Positions 24,268 through 33,541 of a stretch of DNA of 45,564 nt are shown one piece after another; the stretch's first letter is position 1, and each line of letters starts with the position of its first letter. The position numbers and the translations under genes were made by a program. Under the pieces are notes generated by a model that ran no database searches, was not told the origin of the DNA, and saw nothing but the letters and a program-made list of their open reading frames with translations. The DNA lies in the NCBI GenBank assembly GCA_902574355.1, contig CACGNN010000010.1, forward strand, positions 1 through 45,564, given 5' to 3'. This stretch comes from an uncultured SAR86 cluster bacterium. Its GTDB lineage: Bacteria > Pseudomonadota > Gammaproteobacteria > Magnimaribacterales > Magnimaribacteraceae.

Positions 24268-26262
24268 ATGTCTAATAAATCTGATACAGAAGTAAGTATC
24301 AAAGAAGCATATGAAAATGCTGCTTCTTTACTTGAATCTGGTGAAATAGATTTAGCGGAATACCAACTATCTGAAATTCTAAAAAAATTTCCCGATGAGC
24401 CTAATGCTCTTCGATTAAGCGGGCTATCTAGTATTCAAAAAGGGAAGCCAGAAATTGCTCTTATCCCATTAAAAAAAGCTTTGAAAGTAGCGCCAGATTT
24501 TTATCAGGTATATGAAAATCTGTCACAAGCCTGGGTTTTATTGGGAAATCTTGAAGAGGCGGAGATTTGCTTAAAAAAATATTTAGAAAATAATCAGTCG
24601 AGTTTTTCAGCCTGGAAAGCGCTAGGAGATATTCTAATTGATCAGGGAAAAGAAGAAGAATCCGAAAAGGCATATAAAAATGCCATATCTACAGATCCTA
24701 AATATCTAAAACTTCAGGAAGCAATGGGATTGATACAAAAAGGAAATCTAGGAGAGGCAGAAAAAATATATAGAGAAATATTAGCTGAGGATCCTGAAAA
24801 TGTAGACGCAATAAGACTCTTAGCACTGCTAGCTTCAAGAGCTGGATCTAATGACCATGCAATCAGAATGTTAGAAAGTTGTGTAAAAATTGCCCCAGAT
24901 TACGCGTTGGCATGGGAAAACCTTGCAAAACTTTACAGGCAAAAGGATGATCAAGAAAGCCTCATTAAAGCATCTAAATGTTTTTTAAAAGCTACTGAAT
25001 TAAGACCTGATTGGGCAGAAGGATGGGCAGGGTTAGGAACTATGCAGACAAGAAGTTCACAACATTATGATGGCATTGAATCGTATCAAAAATCTTTATC
25101 TCTAAAAGTGAACCAGCCAAGAGTACATTTGAGTTTAGGGCATGTTTATAAAACAACAGGTTCACAAGATAAATCTATAAGCGCTTATAAAGATGCAATT
25201 AAGTTTGATGAAAAATTTGGAGAAGCCTATTGGAGCCTGGCAAATTTAAAAACATACAGATTCGATGAAAAAGAATTGAATGATATGGAATTGCAAATAG
25301 ATAATCAGGATCTACCAGAAAGAGAAAAAATACATTTTTTATTTTCTTTAGGTAAAGCTTATGAAGATATTGGTGATTACGAAAAATCTTATAAATACTA
25401 TAATCTAGGTAATCATTTAAACAGAGGAAGGACTTCTTATGACCCAAAAGCAATAGAAGCTTTAACCGATCGGTTGATATCTTTCTTTAATCTAGATTTA
25501 TTAAATCATTTTGAAGATTCTGGTTATCATACCAATGAGCCTATTTTTATCGTCGGCCTTCCTAGATCAGGGTCAACTCTTGTCGAACAAATTCTCGCAT
25601 CTCATTCTTTAGTAGAAGGAACTATGGAACTTCCAAATATTATGAATATCGCAAGAAAATTAGGAAATTCGTCAAAAGAGAATACCGCATATCCAGAGAT
25701 ACTAAACAGTCTTAATAGAACAGATCTGATTAATCTGGGTAAAACATTCATAGAGGAAACTAAATTTATAAGAACTGATCTGCCAATTTTTATAGACAAG
25801 ATGCCAAATAATTTCAGCCATATTGGCTTAATAAAATTGATATTACCTAAAGCTAAGATTATAGATGCAAGAAGAAATCCAATGGATACATGCTTTAGCT
25901 GTTACAAACAATTATTTGCGCGAGGGCAGGCCTTTACTTATGACCAAACTGAAATAGCTAGATATTACTTAAATTATATTAGGCTAATGGATCATTGGGA
26001 CGAAGTCCTTCCAGGACATGTTTTTAGAGTTCAACATGAGCAATTATTAGAAGATCAAGAAAAGGTTACAAGAGATTTATTGAACTTTTGTGAGTTAGAC
26101 TTTGAATATGCAACTCTAGAATTTTACAAGAATTCTCGGGCGGTAAAGACAGCTAGTTCTGAACAAGTTAGAGAGCCTATTAATACCAAGGGACTCCATC
26201 AATGGAAAAAATATGAAACTTATCTTGGTGATTTAAAATATCACCTTAAGGACATAATCTAA
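24268..26262 (+). CDS. TPR-repeat sulfotransferase
   Basis: The protein has 664 aa. Residues about 10-400 are tetratricopeptide repeats (repeated A..L..G....A...Y...L...P patterns: AEYQLSEILKKFPDEPNALR, AEKIYREILAEDPENVDAIR). The C-terminal 250 residues are a sulfotransferase domain with the 5'-phosphosulfate loop GLPRSGST (430-437) and the 3'-phosphate motif in RRNPMDTCFS (535-544). It should transfer sulfate from PAPS to a protein, glycan or small molecule, with the TPRs recruiting the acceptor. There is no signal peptide. It resembles the bacterial TPR-sulfotransferase family related to tyrosylprotein sulfotransferase, whose substrates are largely unknown. Confidence 0.9.
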   Translation: MSNKSDTEVSIKEAYENAASLLESGEIDLAEYQLSEILKKFPDEPNALRLSGLSSIQKGKPEIALIPLKKALKVAPDFYQVYENLSQAWVLLGNLEEAEICLKKYLENNQSSFSAWKALGDILIDQGKEEESEKAYKNAISTDPKYLKLQEAMGLIQKGNLGEAEKIYREILAEDPENVDAIRLLALLASRAGSNDHAIRMLESCVKIAPDYALAWENLAKLYRQKDDQESLIKASKCFLKATELRPDWAEGWAGLGTMQTRSSQHYDGIESYQKSLSLKVNQPRVHLSLGHVYKTTGSQDKSISAYKDAIKFDEKFGEAYWSLANLKTYRFDEKELNDMELQIDNQDLPEREKIHFLFSLGKAYEDIGDYEKSYKYYNLGNHLNRGRTSYDPKAIEALTDRLISFFNLDLLNHFEDSGYHTNEPIFIVGLPRSGSTLVEQILASHSLVEGTMELPNIMNIARKLGNSSKENTAYPEILNSLNRTDLINLGKTFIEETKFIRTDLPIFIDKMPNNFSHIGLIKLILPKAKIIDARRNPMDTCFSCYKQLFARGQAFTYDQTEIARYYLNYIRLMDHWDEVLPGHVFRVQHEQLLEDQEKVTRDLLNFCELDFEYATLEFYKNSRAVKTASSEQVREPINTKGLHQWKKYETYLGDLKYHLKDII

Positions 26263-26293
26263 AGGTCTTTAGTGAAATTACAATTACTATGTA

Positions 26294-26299
26294 TACAAT
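26294..26299 (+). promoter_or_regulatory. -10 of argG
   Basis: TACAAT within TATACAAT, followed by ACGCACCC and then AATATG. The GC-rich discriminator right after the -10 stands out in an AT-rich region and is typical of stringently controlled promoters. The start would lie about 6 bases before ATG 26312, with no Shine-Dalgarno. Confidence 0.5.
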
Positions 26300-26311
26300 A
26301 CGCACCCTAAT

Positions 26312-27535
26312 ATGACTGATAAGAAAATTAATAAAATTGTTTTAGCATATTCAGGTGGATTAGATACTACTGTCATACTGCACTGGTTAAAAGATACCTA
26401 TGATGCAGAGGTTATAGCCTTTACAGCTGACATCGGACAGGATCATGATCCTGAACAAGTTGAGGAAAGAGCAAGTGCTATTGGAGCCTCAAAGATACTA
26501 ATAGAAGATTTGAAGGAAGAATTTACAAAGAATTATATTTTTCCTATGTTCAAGGCAAACACTTTGTACGAAGGTGAGTATCTTTTAGGAACATCAATTG
26601 CAAGGCCATTAATTAGCAAAAGGTTGATAGAAATTGCAGAAGAAGAGGGTGCAGACGCAATAGCTCATGGTGCAACTGGCAAAGGAAATGATCAGATCAG
26701 ATTTGAAATTGGATCTTACTCATTAAATCCTGATATTCAAGTCATAGCTCCCTGGAGAACCTGGGAATATTCTTCAAGAGCTGACTTGGTTGATTATTGC
26801 AAAAAACATCAGATTGAAATTGATGCAAGTCCTGATGATCCTTTATATTCAACTGATGAGAATTTACTCCACACGTCTTATGAAGGAGAGATATTAGAAG
26901 ATCCATCAGTAAAAGCACCAGAGGAAATTTGGCAAAGAACGTCTTCATTAAAAGATGCTCCAGATGAGGAAGAGATAATCTCTATTGAGTTTAAATCTGG
27001 TGAGCCTATATCAATCAATAATGTTAATAATTCTTCTTCTGAAATACTGTCAAAATTAAATCAATTAGCTGGTAAACATGGTATTGGCAGACTAGATCTT
27101 GTTGAAAATAGATATACGGGCATGAAATCAAGAGGATGTTATGAAACTCCAGGAGGAACTATTCTTCTGAGAGCTCATCGTGCAATAGAATCAATAACAC
27201 TAGACGCTGAAGCTGGACACTTAAAGGATGGATTAATGCCAAAGTACGCCCAACTTATCTATGATGGTTATTGGTGGAGTCCAGAAAGAGAAGCTCTTCA
27301 AGCCTTGATTGATAAGACTCAAGAATTCGTTTCAGGTAGTGTCAAAATGTCATTGTATAAAGGTAATATAACCATTTTAGGTAGATCTTCCGATCTCAGC
27401 CTTTATGATTCAAAAATTGTAACTTTCGAAGACGACGAAAATACTTACAATCAAGAAGATGCAACTGGGTTTATCAAGATTAATTCTCTACGATTGAAAC
27501 AGGTAGCAAGAAGAAAGAAGAAAGAAGAAAGTTAA
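26312..27535 (+). CDS. argG: Argininosuccinate synthase
   Basis: The protein has 407 aa, the usual length of the common bacterial type. The N-type ATP pyrophosphatase loop AYSGGLDTT is at 12-20. Other landmarks are [14 protein letters not shown], the citrulline/aspartate site segments [19 protein letters not shown], and a final SSDLSLYD. It joins citrulline and aspartate with ATP in arginine biosynthesis. It is a single gene with its own promoter. Its stop codon shares the sequence TTAA (27532-27535) with the stop codon of the convergent reductase. A short Lys/Glu-rich tail (RRKKKEES) ends the protein. Confidence 0.97.
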   Translation: MTDKKINKIVLAYSGGLDTTVILHWLKDTYDAEVIAFTADIGQDHDPEQVEERASAIGASKILIEDLKEEFTKNYIFPMFKANTLYEGEYLLGTSIARPLISKRLIEIAEEEGADAIAHGATGKGNDQIRFEIGSYSLNPDIQVIAPWRTWEYSSRADLVDYCKKHQIEIDASPDDPLYSTDENLLHTSYEGEILEDPSVKAPEEIWQRTSSLKDAPDEEEIISIEFKSGEPISINNVNNSSSEILSKLNQLAGKHGIGRLDLVENRYTGMKSRGCYETPGGTILLRAHRAIESITLDAEAGHLKDGLMPKYAQLIYDGYWWSPEREALQALIDKTQEFVSGSVKMSLYKGNITILGRSSDLSLYDSKIVTFEDDENTYNQEDATGFIKINSLRLKQVARRKKKEES

Positions 27536-28572
27536 TCTGTAACGCCTAGTTTCTTTTGTAACTTAGTATTAGAAGTTGTATAACCAAAAGGAACTCTTTC
27601 ACCAGGATTCGATCTTCTGAAGGCTTCTTGGACTGCTAAGGTAGTTTCATGAAATCCGCAAAGAATAAGATCTAGCTTACCTGGATAATCATTTATATCT
27701 CCAACTGCAAAGATTCCTTTTGTTGTTGTTTCATATTTTTCCGTATCTACAGAAATTTTTTTATTGTTCATATCAATACCCCAATCAGCAATAGGGCCTA
27801 ATTTTTTATTAAGACCAAATAAGAATAGAATTTCATCACATTTGATTTCTTCTATTTTCTTTGACTCAAAGTTTTTAACTAAAACACCCTCAATTTTTTC
27901 TGTACCAACTAGATCTTCTATCACATATGGAGTTTTCAAATCGACATTACCTGTTTCTACTAATTCTCTCATTTGAGCTTCAGTATTAGGTGCACCTCTG
28001 AACTCATCTCTTCGATGAATTAATTTTATAGATTTTGTTATATCGGCTAATTCAACTGTCCAGTCTAATGCACTATCGCCACCTCCAAAAATTACCAGAT
28101 TTTTATCTTTAAATTTCTCTTTAGATTTAACAGAGTAGGAAACACCTTTTTCAAGAAATCGATCGGGATTATCAATATTTGGAGGCCTTCTGGGTTCAAA
28201 AGATCCTGCGCCTGCAGCTATAAAGACACTTTTAGCTTTAAATTTCTTTCCTTCAGATGTAGTTATTTTCCAAGAAGAGATATTCTCATCTTTGATTTCT
28301 TCTAAGCTCTCAACTCTTTCATTTAAAAATACATCATATTTAAAGGGTTCTATCTGTTTCAGTAATGCATCAACATGTTCTTGTGCTGTTTGATTGGGGA
28401 CACCAGGTATATCATAGATTGGCTTTTCAGGATAAAGCTCACTACATTGACCACCGATTTTATCTAGATTGTCTATGAGAATGCATTCAAGTCCTAAGAG
28501 TCCTGCTTCGAAGACGGTGAAAAGACCAACTGGTCCTGCACCAATGATTAAAATATCTGTATCTTTAGTCAT
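27532..28572 (-). CDS. Thioredoxin reductase-like ferredoxin/flavodoxin-NADP+ reductase
   Basis: The protein has 346 aa. The FAD-binding motif is IGAGPVGL (10-17), then [19 protein letters not shown], and a NADPH-binding [10 protein letters not shown] with [10 protein letters not shown]. The C-terminal FAD-contact motif is [12 protein letters not shown]. The CxxC redox pair of thioredoxin reductase is absent. These features define the TrxR-like ferredoxin-NADP reductases (YumC type), which exchange electrons between NADPH and ferredoxin or flavodoxin. This group is best known from Gram-positives and Alphaproteobacteria. It follows the split metG genes on the minus strand; the start ATG shares one base with the stop of the upstream tRNA-binding-domain gene. 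Confidence 0.9.
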   Translation of the reverse strand: MTKDTDILIIGAGPVGLFTVFEAGLLGLECILIDNLDKIGGQCSELYPEKPIYDIPGVPNQTAQEHVDALLKQIEPFKYDVFLNERVESLEEIKDENISSWKITTSEGKKFKAKSVFIAAGAGSFEPRRPPNIDNPDRFLEKGVSYSVKSKEKFKDKNLVIFGGGDSALDWTVELADITKSIKLIHRRDEFRGAPNTEAQMRELVETGNVDLKTPYVIEDLVGTEKIEGVLVKNFESKKIEEIKCDEILFLFGLNKKLGPIADWGIDMNNKKISVDTEKYETTTKGIFAVGDINDYPGKLDLILCGFHETTLAVQEAFRRSNPGERVPFGYTTSNTKLQKKLGVTD

Positions 28573-28904
28573 TACCTTACTTGCATGCCAGGTTTTGCAC
28601 CTTCATCCGGTGACAAAATGAAAATTCCTATATCATCATCACCTGCAGCCAATATCATCCCTTCTGATGTACCAAATCTCATTTTTCTATGTTTCAGGTT
28701 GTTAACACAAACTACTAATTTATTGACCAAAATTTCCGCATCATAAGATTTTTTCATTCCAGCAAAAACTGTTTTATTGCCGTAATCACCTATATCAAGT
28801 TCTAATTTTAATAATTTATCAGCATCTTCTACTGGCTCTGCATGGATAATTCTGGCTATTCTTAAGTCCAATTTCATAAAGTCTTCGATATTAATTTCAT
28901 CCAT
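28572..28904 (-). CDS. Stand-alone tRNA-binding domain (MetRS C-terminal/beta domain)
   Basis: The protein has 110 aa, an OB-fold EMAP/Trbp111-type domain: [32 protein letters not shown], then [31 protein letters not shown], ending [12 protein letters not shown]. It matches the C-terminal tRNA-binding and dimerisation domain fused to E. coli methionyl-tRNA synthetase. Here it is a separate gene starting one base after the metG stop, in a different frame. In the family this domain dimerises and binds the tRNA elbow non-specifically. The two products probably act together as an alpha2-beta2 enzyme, as described for Aquifex. Confidence 0.9.
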   Translation of the reverse strand: MDEINIEDFMKLDLRIARIIHAEPVEDADKLLKLELDIGDYGNKTVFAGMKKSYDAEILVNKLVVCVNNLKHRKMRFGTSEGMILAAGDDDIGIFILSPDEGAKPGMQVR

Positions 28905-28905
28905 T

Positions 28906-30555
28906 TTAATTTCCCATTAATTTATCCAAATGATTGTCATCTATTCTTGTGACTATGGCTTCAAAATTGTCTATTTTACAATTCAAAAGAGTCTTATTTA
29001 TTGAATTCCATTCTATGTTATCTTCTTTTAAGAATCTTAAACTCTTATTAACAAAACCAGGTATAACAGGTTGTAACATTATAGTAAGTATTCGAAACAA
29101 ATTTAATGAGGTTGTGCAAATAGATTGAACCAGTTCCTCATTACCTTTATCTTTTATGAGAACCCATGGTTGTTTTGAATCTACATATTGATTGGCTTTA
29201 TCGGCTAATAACATTATTTCTTTTTGTGCTTTACTAAATTCAAGTTTTTCATAGTGGTCCGCAATTTTTTGTGATGCATTTTTAAACTCTTCAATTAATT
29301 CAGGTGAATCCAATTTCTTTGAAAGACTATTATCAAAATTCTTATTGATAAACTTAGCAGACCTACTGGCAATATTTGCATATTTATTGACTAGATCAGA
29401 GTTACATTTTTGTTTGAATTCATCTAAATTTAGATCAATGTCATCGACGCCAGTACTTAGTTTGGATGCAAAGTAATATCTAAGATAGTCTGAATCTAGA
29501 TTGTCGATATAGTTTTCTGCAGATATAAAGTTACCTCTCGATTTAGACATTTTTTCGCCATTTAGTGTAAGAAAGCCATGAACAAAAACACCATTTGGAG
29601 TCTTCAGATCTGCATTCGATAACATTGCAGGAAAAAATAACGTATGAAAGTACATTATATCTTTACCTATAAAATGGAAAACTTCCGATGCCGAATCCTT
29701 ATTCCAGAAACTTTCGAAGTCTATTTCACAATCTTGCTTTATCAAGTAATTTAAATGACTAGCTAAATAGCCTATTGGTGCATCGAGCCAAACATAAAAG
29801 TATTTATCATCGTATCCTGGAATTTTGAAACCAAAGTAGGGCCCATCTCTGCTTATGTCCCAGTCTTTTAAATCAGCATCTAACCACTCATTGAGCTTAT
29901 TTCTTACCGGTTCTTGTATTTTAGATGAGTCTAGCCATTCATTAATCTCATCTTTTAATAGACTAAGCTTAAAGAACAGATGTTCTGATTCCTTAATAAT
30001 TGGCTTTGTACCTGTTAGAACAGATATAGGATCTTTTAAATCTATAGCATTATATGTAGCACTGCATTTCTCACAATTATCTCCATATTGATCTTCTGCT
30101 CCACAATTGGGACATGATCCTTTGACATATCTATCAGATAAAAACATGTTTCTTGAAGTATCAAACAATTGGTTTATAACTTTCTTCTCTATAAGACCCT
30201 TTGCATGCAAAGATTTATATATTCTTTCAGAAAGAATTTGGTTTTCGGTACTATGTGTTGAATGATAATTATCATGTGAAATATTAAAATCCTCAAAAGT
30301 ACTCTTATGTTCTTCATAGATCATTTCAATTAGTTCTTCAGGACTCATAGAAAGCTCTTCTGCTTTTAACATTATAGGAGTTCCATGCGCGTCATCCGCG
30401 CATACGTAAATACATTCATTTCCATATAGTTTTTGAAATCTAACCCAAATATCAGTTTGTGTATGTTCTAATATATGACCAAGATGTAACGATGCATTTG
30501 CATAAGGTAAAGCGCTTGTTACTAAAATTGATCTTTTTTCAGAATCTTGTGCCAT
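28906..30555 (-). CDS. metG: Methionyl-tRNA synthetase, catalytic and anticodon-binding part
   Basis: The protein has 549 aa. The class I signature HLGH (24-27) and KMSKS in [11 protein letters not shown] are both present. One zinc knuckle has Cys148, Cys151, Cys161 and Cys164. The helical anticodon domain continues to the end. The length equals the E. coli M551 core, that is, the enzyme without its C-terminal tRNA-binding domain, which is encoded by the next gene. It charges tRNA-Met and initiator tRNA. It is divergent from mrp across 67 bases, with TATAAT at 30590-30585 and TATTCT at 30570-30565 as candidate -10 elements on the minus strand. metG-mrp adjacency also occurs in E. coli, where they are likewise divergent. 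Confidence 0.96.
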   Translation of the reverse strand: MAQDSEKRSILVTSALPYANASLHLGHILEHTQTDIWVRFQKLYGNECIYVCADDAHGTPIMLKAEELSMSPEELIEMIYEEHKSTFEDFNISHDNYHSTHSTENQILSERIYKSLHAKGLIEKKVINQLFDTSRNMFLSDRYVKGSCPNCGAEDQYGDNCEKCSATYNAIDLKDPISVLTGTKPIIKESEHLFFKLSLLKDEINEWLDSSKIQEPVRNKLNEWLDADLKDWDISRDGPYFGFKIPGYDDKYFYVWLDAPIGYLASHLNYLIKQDCEIDFESFWNKDSASEVFHFIGKDIMYFHTLFFPAMLSNADLKTPNGVFVHGFLTLNGEKMSKSRGNFISAENYIDNLDSDYLRYYFASKLSTGVDDIDLNLDEFKQKCNSDLVNKYANIASRSAKFINKNFDNSLSKKLDSPELIEEFKNASQKIADHYEKLEFSKAQKEIMLLADKANQYVDSKQPWVLIKDKGNEELVQSICTTSLNLFRILTIMLQPVIPGFVNKSLRFLKEDNIEWNSINKTLLNCKIDNFEAIVTRIDDNHLDKLMGN

Positions 30556-30622
30556 TGTAGGGTTAGAATATTAGATAAAAGCTAATTATAACCTACTTGC
30601 ACGAGTTCTTTTTTAACAAAAT

Positions 30623-31447
30623 ATGGCACAATCAGATAACAAACTAAGGATTCCTGAAACTCTTAGAAAGGTTAAGAATATCGTAGGTATTTTTTCAGCT
30701 AAAGGAGGAGTTGGTAAATCGGCTATTTCTCTCCAGATCGCATTCGCTTTAAGAGACAAAGGATTTTCTGTAGGATTAGTTGATGCAGATATTTATGGTC
30801 CATCACAACCTATTATGCTTGGTTCATCTGCAGGTGAATTGAAGTTATCAAAAGCACAGGTTATCGAACCACTAATCAAAGAGGGTATTAAATTCATTTC
30901 GATGGGCTTAATTTCTGGTGAAAATATGCCCGTAATTTGGAGAGGTCCAATGGTAAGTGGAGCCGTTATGCAAATACTGTCTCAGACTGATTGGGGAGAA
31001 TTAGATTATCTTATTGTAGATACTCCCCCTGGAACGGGCGATGTTCAATTAACCTTACTCCAAAGAATACCTTTAACTTCCACAATAGTTGTCACAACTC
31101 CGCAGGAAGTTTCAATTTCTGACTGTAAAAAAGGTATTGAAATGATTAAAAAATTAGATAAACCAATTACAGGGCTTATTGAGAATATGAGTTGGTTTAA
31201 GCCTGACGATCAAGACAAAAAATATTTTTTATTCGGAAAGGGTGGTGGTAAAAAACTTTCTGAAGAATATTCTATAGATTTATTGGCTCAACTCCCTTTG
31301 GTGGAAGTTCCTGAAGATTCCAAAATTCAAAATCATCCACTTTTAAAAATGGAATTTGTTAACATAGGAGATAAATTAGTTGACTCATTAAAAGCTCTTA
31401 AGGAAAAGAAATCGTCTGGAATACCGCAGATCAACATAATCAAATGA
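30623..31447 (+). CDS. mrp: Iron-sulfur cluster carrier protein Mrp/ApbC
   Basis: The protein has 274 aa. It shows the deviant P-loop KGGVGKS (27-33), DADIYGPSQP (54-63), and DTPPGTGD (133-140). It has no N-terminal MIP18 (DUF59) domain, as in shorter forms. In most Mrp proteins the phrase ENMS is followed by a CxxC cluster-binding motif; here residues 188-206 read ENMSWFKPDDQDKKYFLFG, with no cysteine. Cluster carrying by the usual dimeric CxxC site is therefore doubtful, although some alphaproteobacterial Mrp also appear to lack it. The stop overlaps the mlaA start (ATGA at 31444-31447). Confidence 0.9.
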   Translation: MAQSDNKLRIPETLRKVKNIVGIFSAKGGVGKSAISLQIAFALRDKGFSVGLVDADIYGPSQPIMLGSSAGELKLSKAQVIEPLIKEGIKFISMGLISGENMPVIWRGPMVSGAVMQILSQTDWGELDYLIVDTPPGTGDVQLTLLQRIPLTSTIVVTTPQEVSISDCKKGIEMIKKLDKPITGLIENMSWFKPDDQDKKYFLFGKGGGKKLSEEYSIDLLAQLPLVEVPEDSKIQNHPLLKMEFVNIGDKLVDSLKALKEKKSSGIPQINIIK

Positions 31448-32136
31448 ATATTATAAAGGTTTGTTTTATAGGAATTATATTAACTTTAAGCACTTCTGCT
31501 ATGTCTGATATTGATCCACTAAAAAATGTTAATGAGAAAACCCATAATTTGAATCAAACATTAGATCTTCAATTTGCTTCTCCAATAGCTAGATTTTATA
31601 AAAGAGTAACCCCCGACTTTATCGAAATATCTATTACGAATTTCACTCGTAATATAGAAGATCTCAGCATAGCAATAAATAACATATTACAAGGTAAGCT
31701 TAATGATGGAATTTCTGATATGACAAGATTTACATTAAATTCAACTCTAGGAATTGGTGGATTTATAGATGTTGCAACTGGACTAGGCCTTAATAAAAAT
31801 GACGAAGATTTTGGACAGACACTAGCAGTTTGGGGTGTATCTGATGGTCCTTATTTGGTTTTACCTGGATTAGGACCAAGCACAATGAGAGATACATTGG
31901 CTATGATTCCAGATGCATTTTTGACTCCTTTGTGGTTGATAGATCATGATCGTACAGCGTATTCTCTTACTGCAATTGATTTAGTAGATACTCGGGCGAG
32001 ATATCTTGGTTTGGAAAGTGTTGTAATAGGGGATGAGTACCTTTTCTTTCGTGATGCTTATTTACAAAGTAGAGAATTTGAAATTCTTGATGGACAAGTC
32101 GATGATGACTTTGACGAATTTGATGATTTTAATTAA
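31444..32136 (+). CDS. mlaA: MlaA (VacJ) outer-membrane lipid-asymmetry protein
   Basis: The protein has 230 aa. After a signal peptide (residues 1-19) comes the MlaA fold: DPLKNVNEKTHNLNQTLD, FKRVTPDFIEISITNF-like helices, FTLNSTLGIGGFIDVA and VWGVSDGPYLVLPGLGPST. MlaA extracts misplaced phospholipids from the outer leaflet and passes them to MlaC. Unlike most MlaA proteins it has no lipobox cysteine: the signal ends LSTSAMSDID, and the only Cys is at position 7. It may be anchored by its hydrophobic ring alone. An acidic tail (DDDFDEFDDF) ends the protein. The stop shares TTAA (32133-32136) with the convergent gene. Confidence 0.93.
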   Translation: MNIIKVCFIGIILTLSTSAMSDIDPLKNVNEKTHNLNQTLDLQFASPIARFYKRVTPDFIEISITNFTRNIEDLSIAINNILQGKLNDGISDMTRFTLNSTLGIGGFIDVATGLGLNKNDEDFGQTLAVWGVSDGPYLVLPGLGPSTMRDTLAMIPDAFLTPLWLIDHDRTAYSLTAIDLVDTRARYLGLESVVIGDEYLFFRDAYLQSREFEILDGQVDDDFDEFDDFN

Positions 32137-32585
32137 TCACCCCTGACTTCTAGCTTTATATTTATGTAGTCACTGTGACTTATGTGAATTAAATCAGAAA
32201 TTTTTCTTATGAGGTGCTCCTCGTATTTGTCAAGATTTCCATCGGCATAGGCGACTTTCCAAAGATTCTTCAAAAGACTTAATTTATCATCGTACTCAAA
32301 TTCATCATTTACAATTCTGGTGTACCCATAAAGTGAAGTACTTTCAGCAACAGTATTTTCTGCATCTTTTATAATTTCATCGATATCAGCTTCTTCAATA
32401 GCATAAGTCTCCATCAGTGTTAGCTTCAAAGAAGTTTTTTCAGTTTCGTCGAATTCTTTGTCCGCGAAGGCAATTTCAACTAATAATGCTGCACAGGCAT
32501 TATTGAGCTGCGATAAATCAGATTCTTTCTCAATTTCTTCTTTATTACCGAATTTGGTTATTAATTCTTTAATTTTGTTAATCAT
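32133..32585 (-). CDS. TerB-like (DUF533-related) tellurite-resistance domain protein
   Basis: The protein has 150 aa, all-helical and acidic. Two TerB-type halves are seen: ACAALLVEIAFADKEFDETEKTSL (about 30-53) and LLKNLWKVAYADGNLDKYEEHLIRKISDLIHIS (about 103-135), each with an A(F/Y)AD.....E pattern that can bind metal. TerB-like proteins sit at the membrane and are linked to stress and chemical resistance; a specific role here is unknown. It is translationally coupled to dusA (start overlaps the dusA stop by 4 bases). Confidence 0.82.
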   Translation of the reverse strand: MINKIKELITKFGNKEEIEKESDLSQLNNACAALLVEIAFADKEFDETEKTSLKLTLMETYAIEEADIDEIIKDAENTVAESTSLYGYTRIVNDEFEYDDKLSLLKNLWKVAYADGNLDKYEEHLIRKISDLIHISHSDYINIKLEVRGD

Positions 32586-33541
32586 ATAGTTATCTCTGAT
32601 AGAAAATTCTTATAATTATCCACTGGATGTACTTCATTGCTTAAAGATACTAAGTACTTTCTTATACTTTTTGCACCATCAAAGCCTTTAAACAATCCCA
32701 TTAAATGCTTTGTTATATGAGATATTTTAGTTCCTTTATCTATTTCAGATTTAATATACGGAAGTAGTCTATAGAGAATATCACTTCTTCGAATTGGATT
32801 CATAGCTTCGGAAAAGATCTCACTATCAACTTCGGTCAAAATAAATGGATTATCGTATGCTTCTCTACCCAACATAACACCATCCACATATTCTAAGTGT
32901 TTTAAAGATTCTCTTATTGTTTTGATTCCTCCATTAATTATGATATTTAGTTCAGGAAAAGTTTCCTTGAGTTTATAGACTCTTTCATAATTAAGAGGTG
33001 GTATTTCTCTATTATCCTTGGGACTCAATCCACTAAGCCATGCTTTTCTAGCATGAATTATAAAGGTCTCACATCCTGAAGAACTGACTTCTTTTATGAA
33101 TTTATCTAGGTAGACGTTTTCGTCCATATTATCAACTCCTATCCTGCACTTCACAGTAATAGGTATATTTACCGACTTTTTCATAGCATCAATACATCTA
33201 GATACCAATTTTGGTTCTCTCATTAGTACAGCACCAAATCTTCCTTTTTGTACTTTGTTGCTAGGACATCCAACATTCAGATTTACTTCTCTAAAACCAA
33301 ATTCCTCAGATATTATAGATGCCTCGGCTAAAGAGCTTGGATCAGATCCTCCTAACTGAATAGCTAAAGGATGTTCTTCAGTTTTAAACTCAAGTAATTT
33401 ATTTACATCACCATTGAGAATAGCATTTGAATGCAACATTTCAGTGTATAACAAACTTCTCTTTGTTAATAATCTATGGAAGTATCTACAATGACGGTCT
33501 GTACGATCCATCATTGGAGCAACGCAAAATCTACGATCCAT
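32582..33541 (-). CDS. dusA: tRNA-dihydrouridine synthase DusA
   Basis: The protein has 319 aa. FMN-barrel opening RRFCVAPMMDRTDRHCRYFHRL (3-24), YTEMLHSNAIL, and the active site NLNVGCPSNKVQKGRFGAVLM with catalytic Cys92. The phrases MMDRTDRHCR and ARKAWLSGLSPKDNR are characteristic of DusA rather than DusB or DusC. It reduces U20/U20a in the D-loop of tRNA. It is the middle gene of a minus-strand run nhaD-dusA-terB; its ATG overlaps the upstream stop by one base (TAATG at 33543-33539). Confidence 0.95.
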   Translation of the reverse strand: MDRRFCVAPMMDRTDRHCRYFHRLLTKRSLLYTEMLHSNAILNGDVNKLLEFKTEEHPLAIQLGGSDPSSLAEASIISEEFGFREVNLNVGCPSNKVQKGRFGAVLMREPKLVSRCIDAMKKSVNIPITVKCRIGVDNMDENVYLDKFIKEVSSSGCETFIIHARKAWLSGLSPKDNREIPPLNYERVYKLKETFPELNIIINGGIKTIRESLKHLEYVDGVMLGREAYDNPFILTEVDSEIFSEAMNPIRRSDILYRLLPYIKSEIDKGTKISHITKHLMGLFKGFDGAKSIRKYLVSLSNEVHPVDNYKNFLSEITI

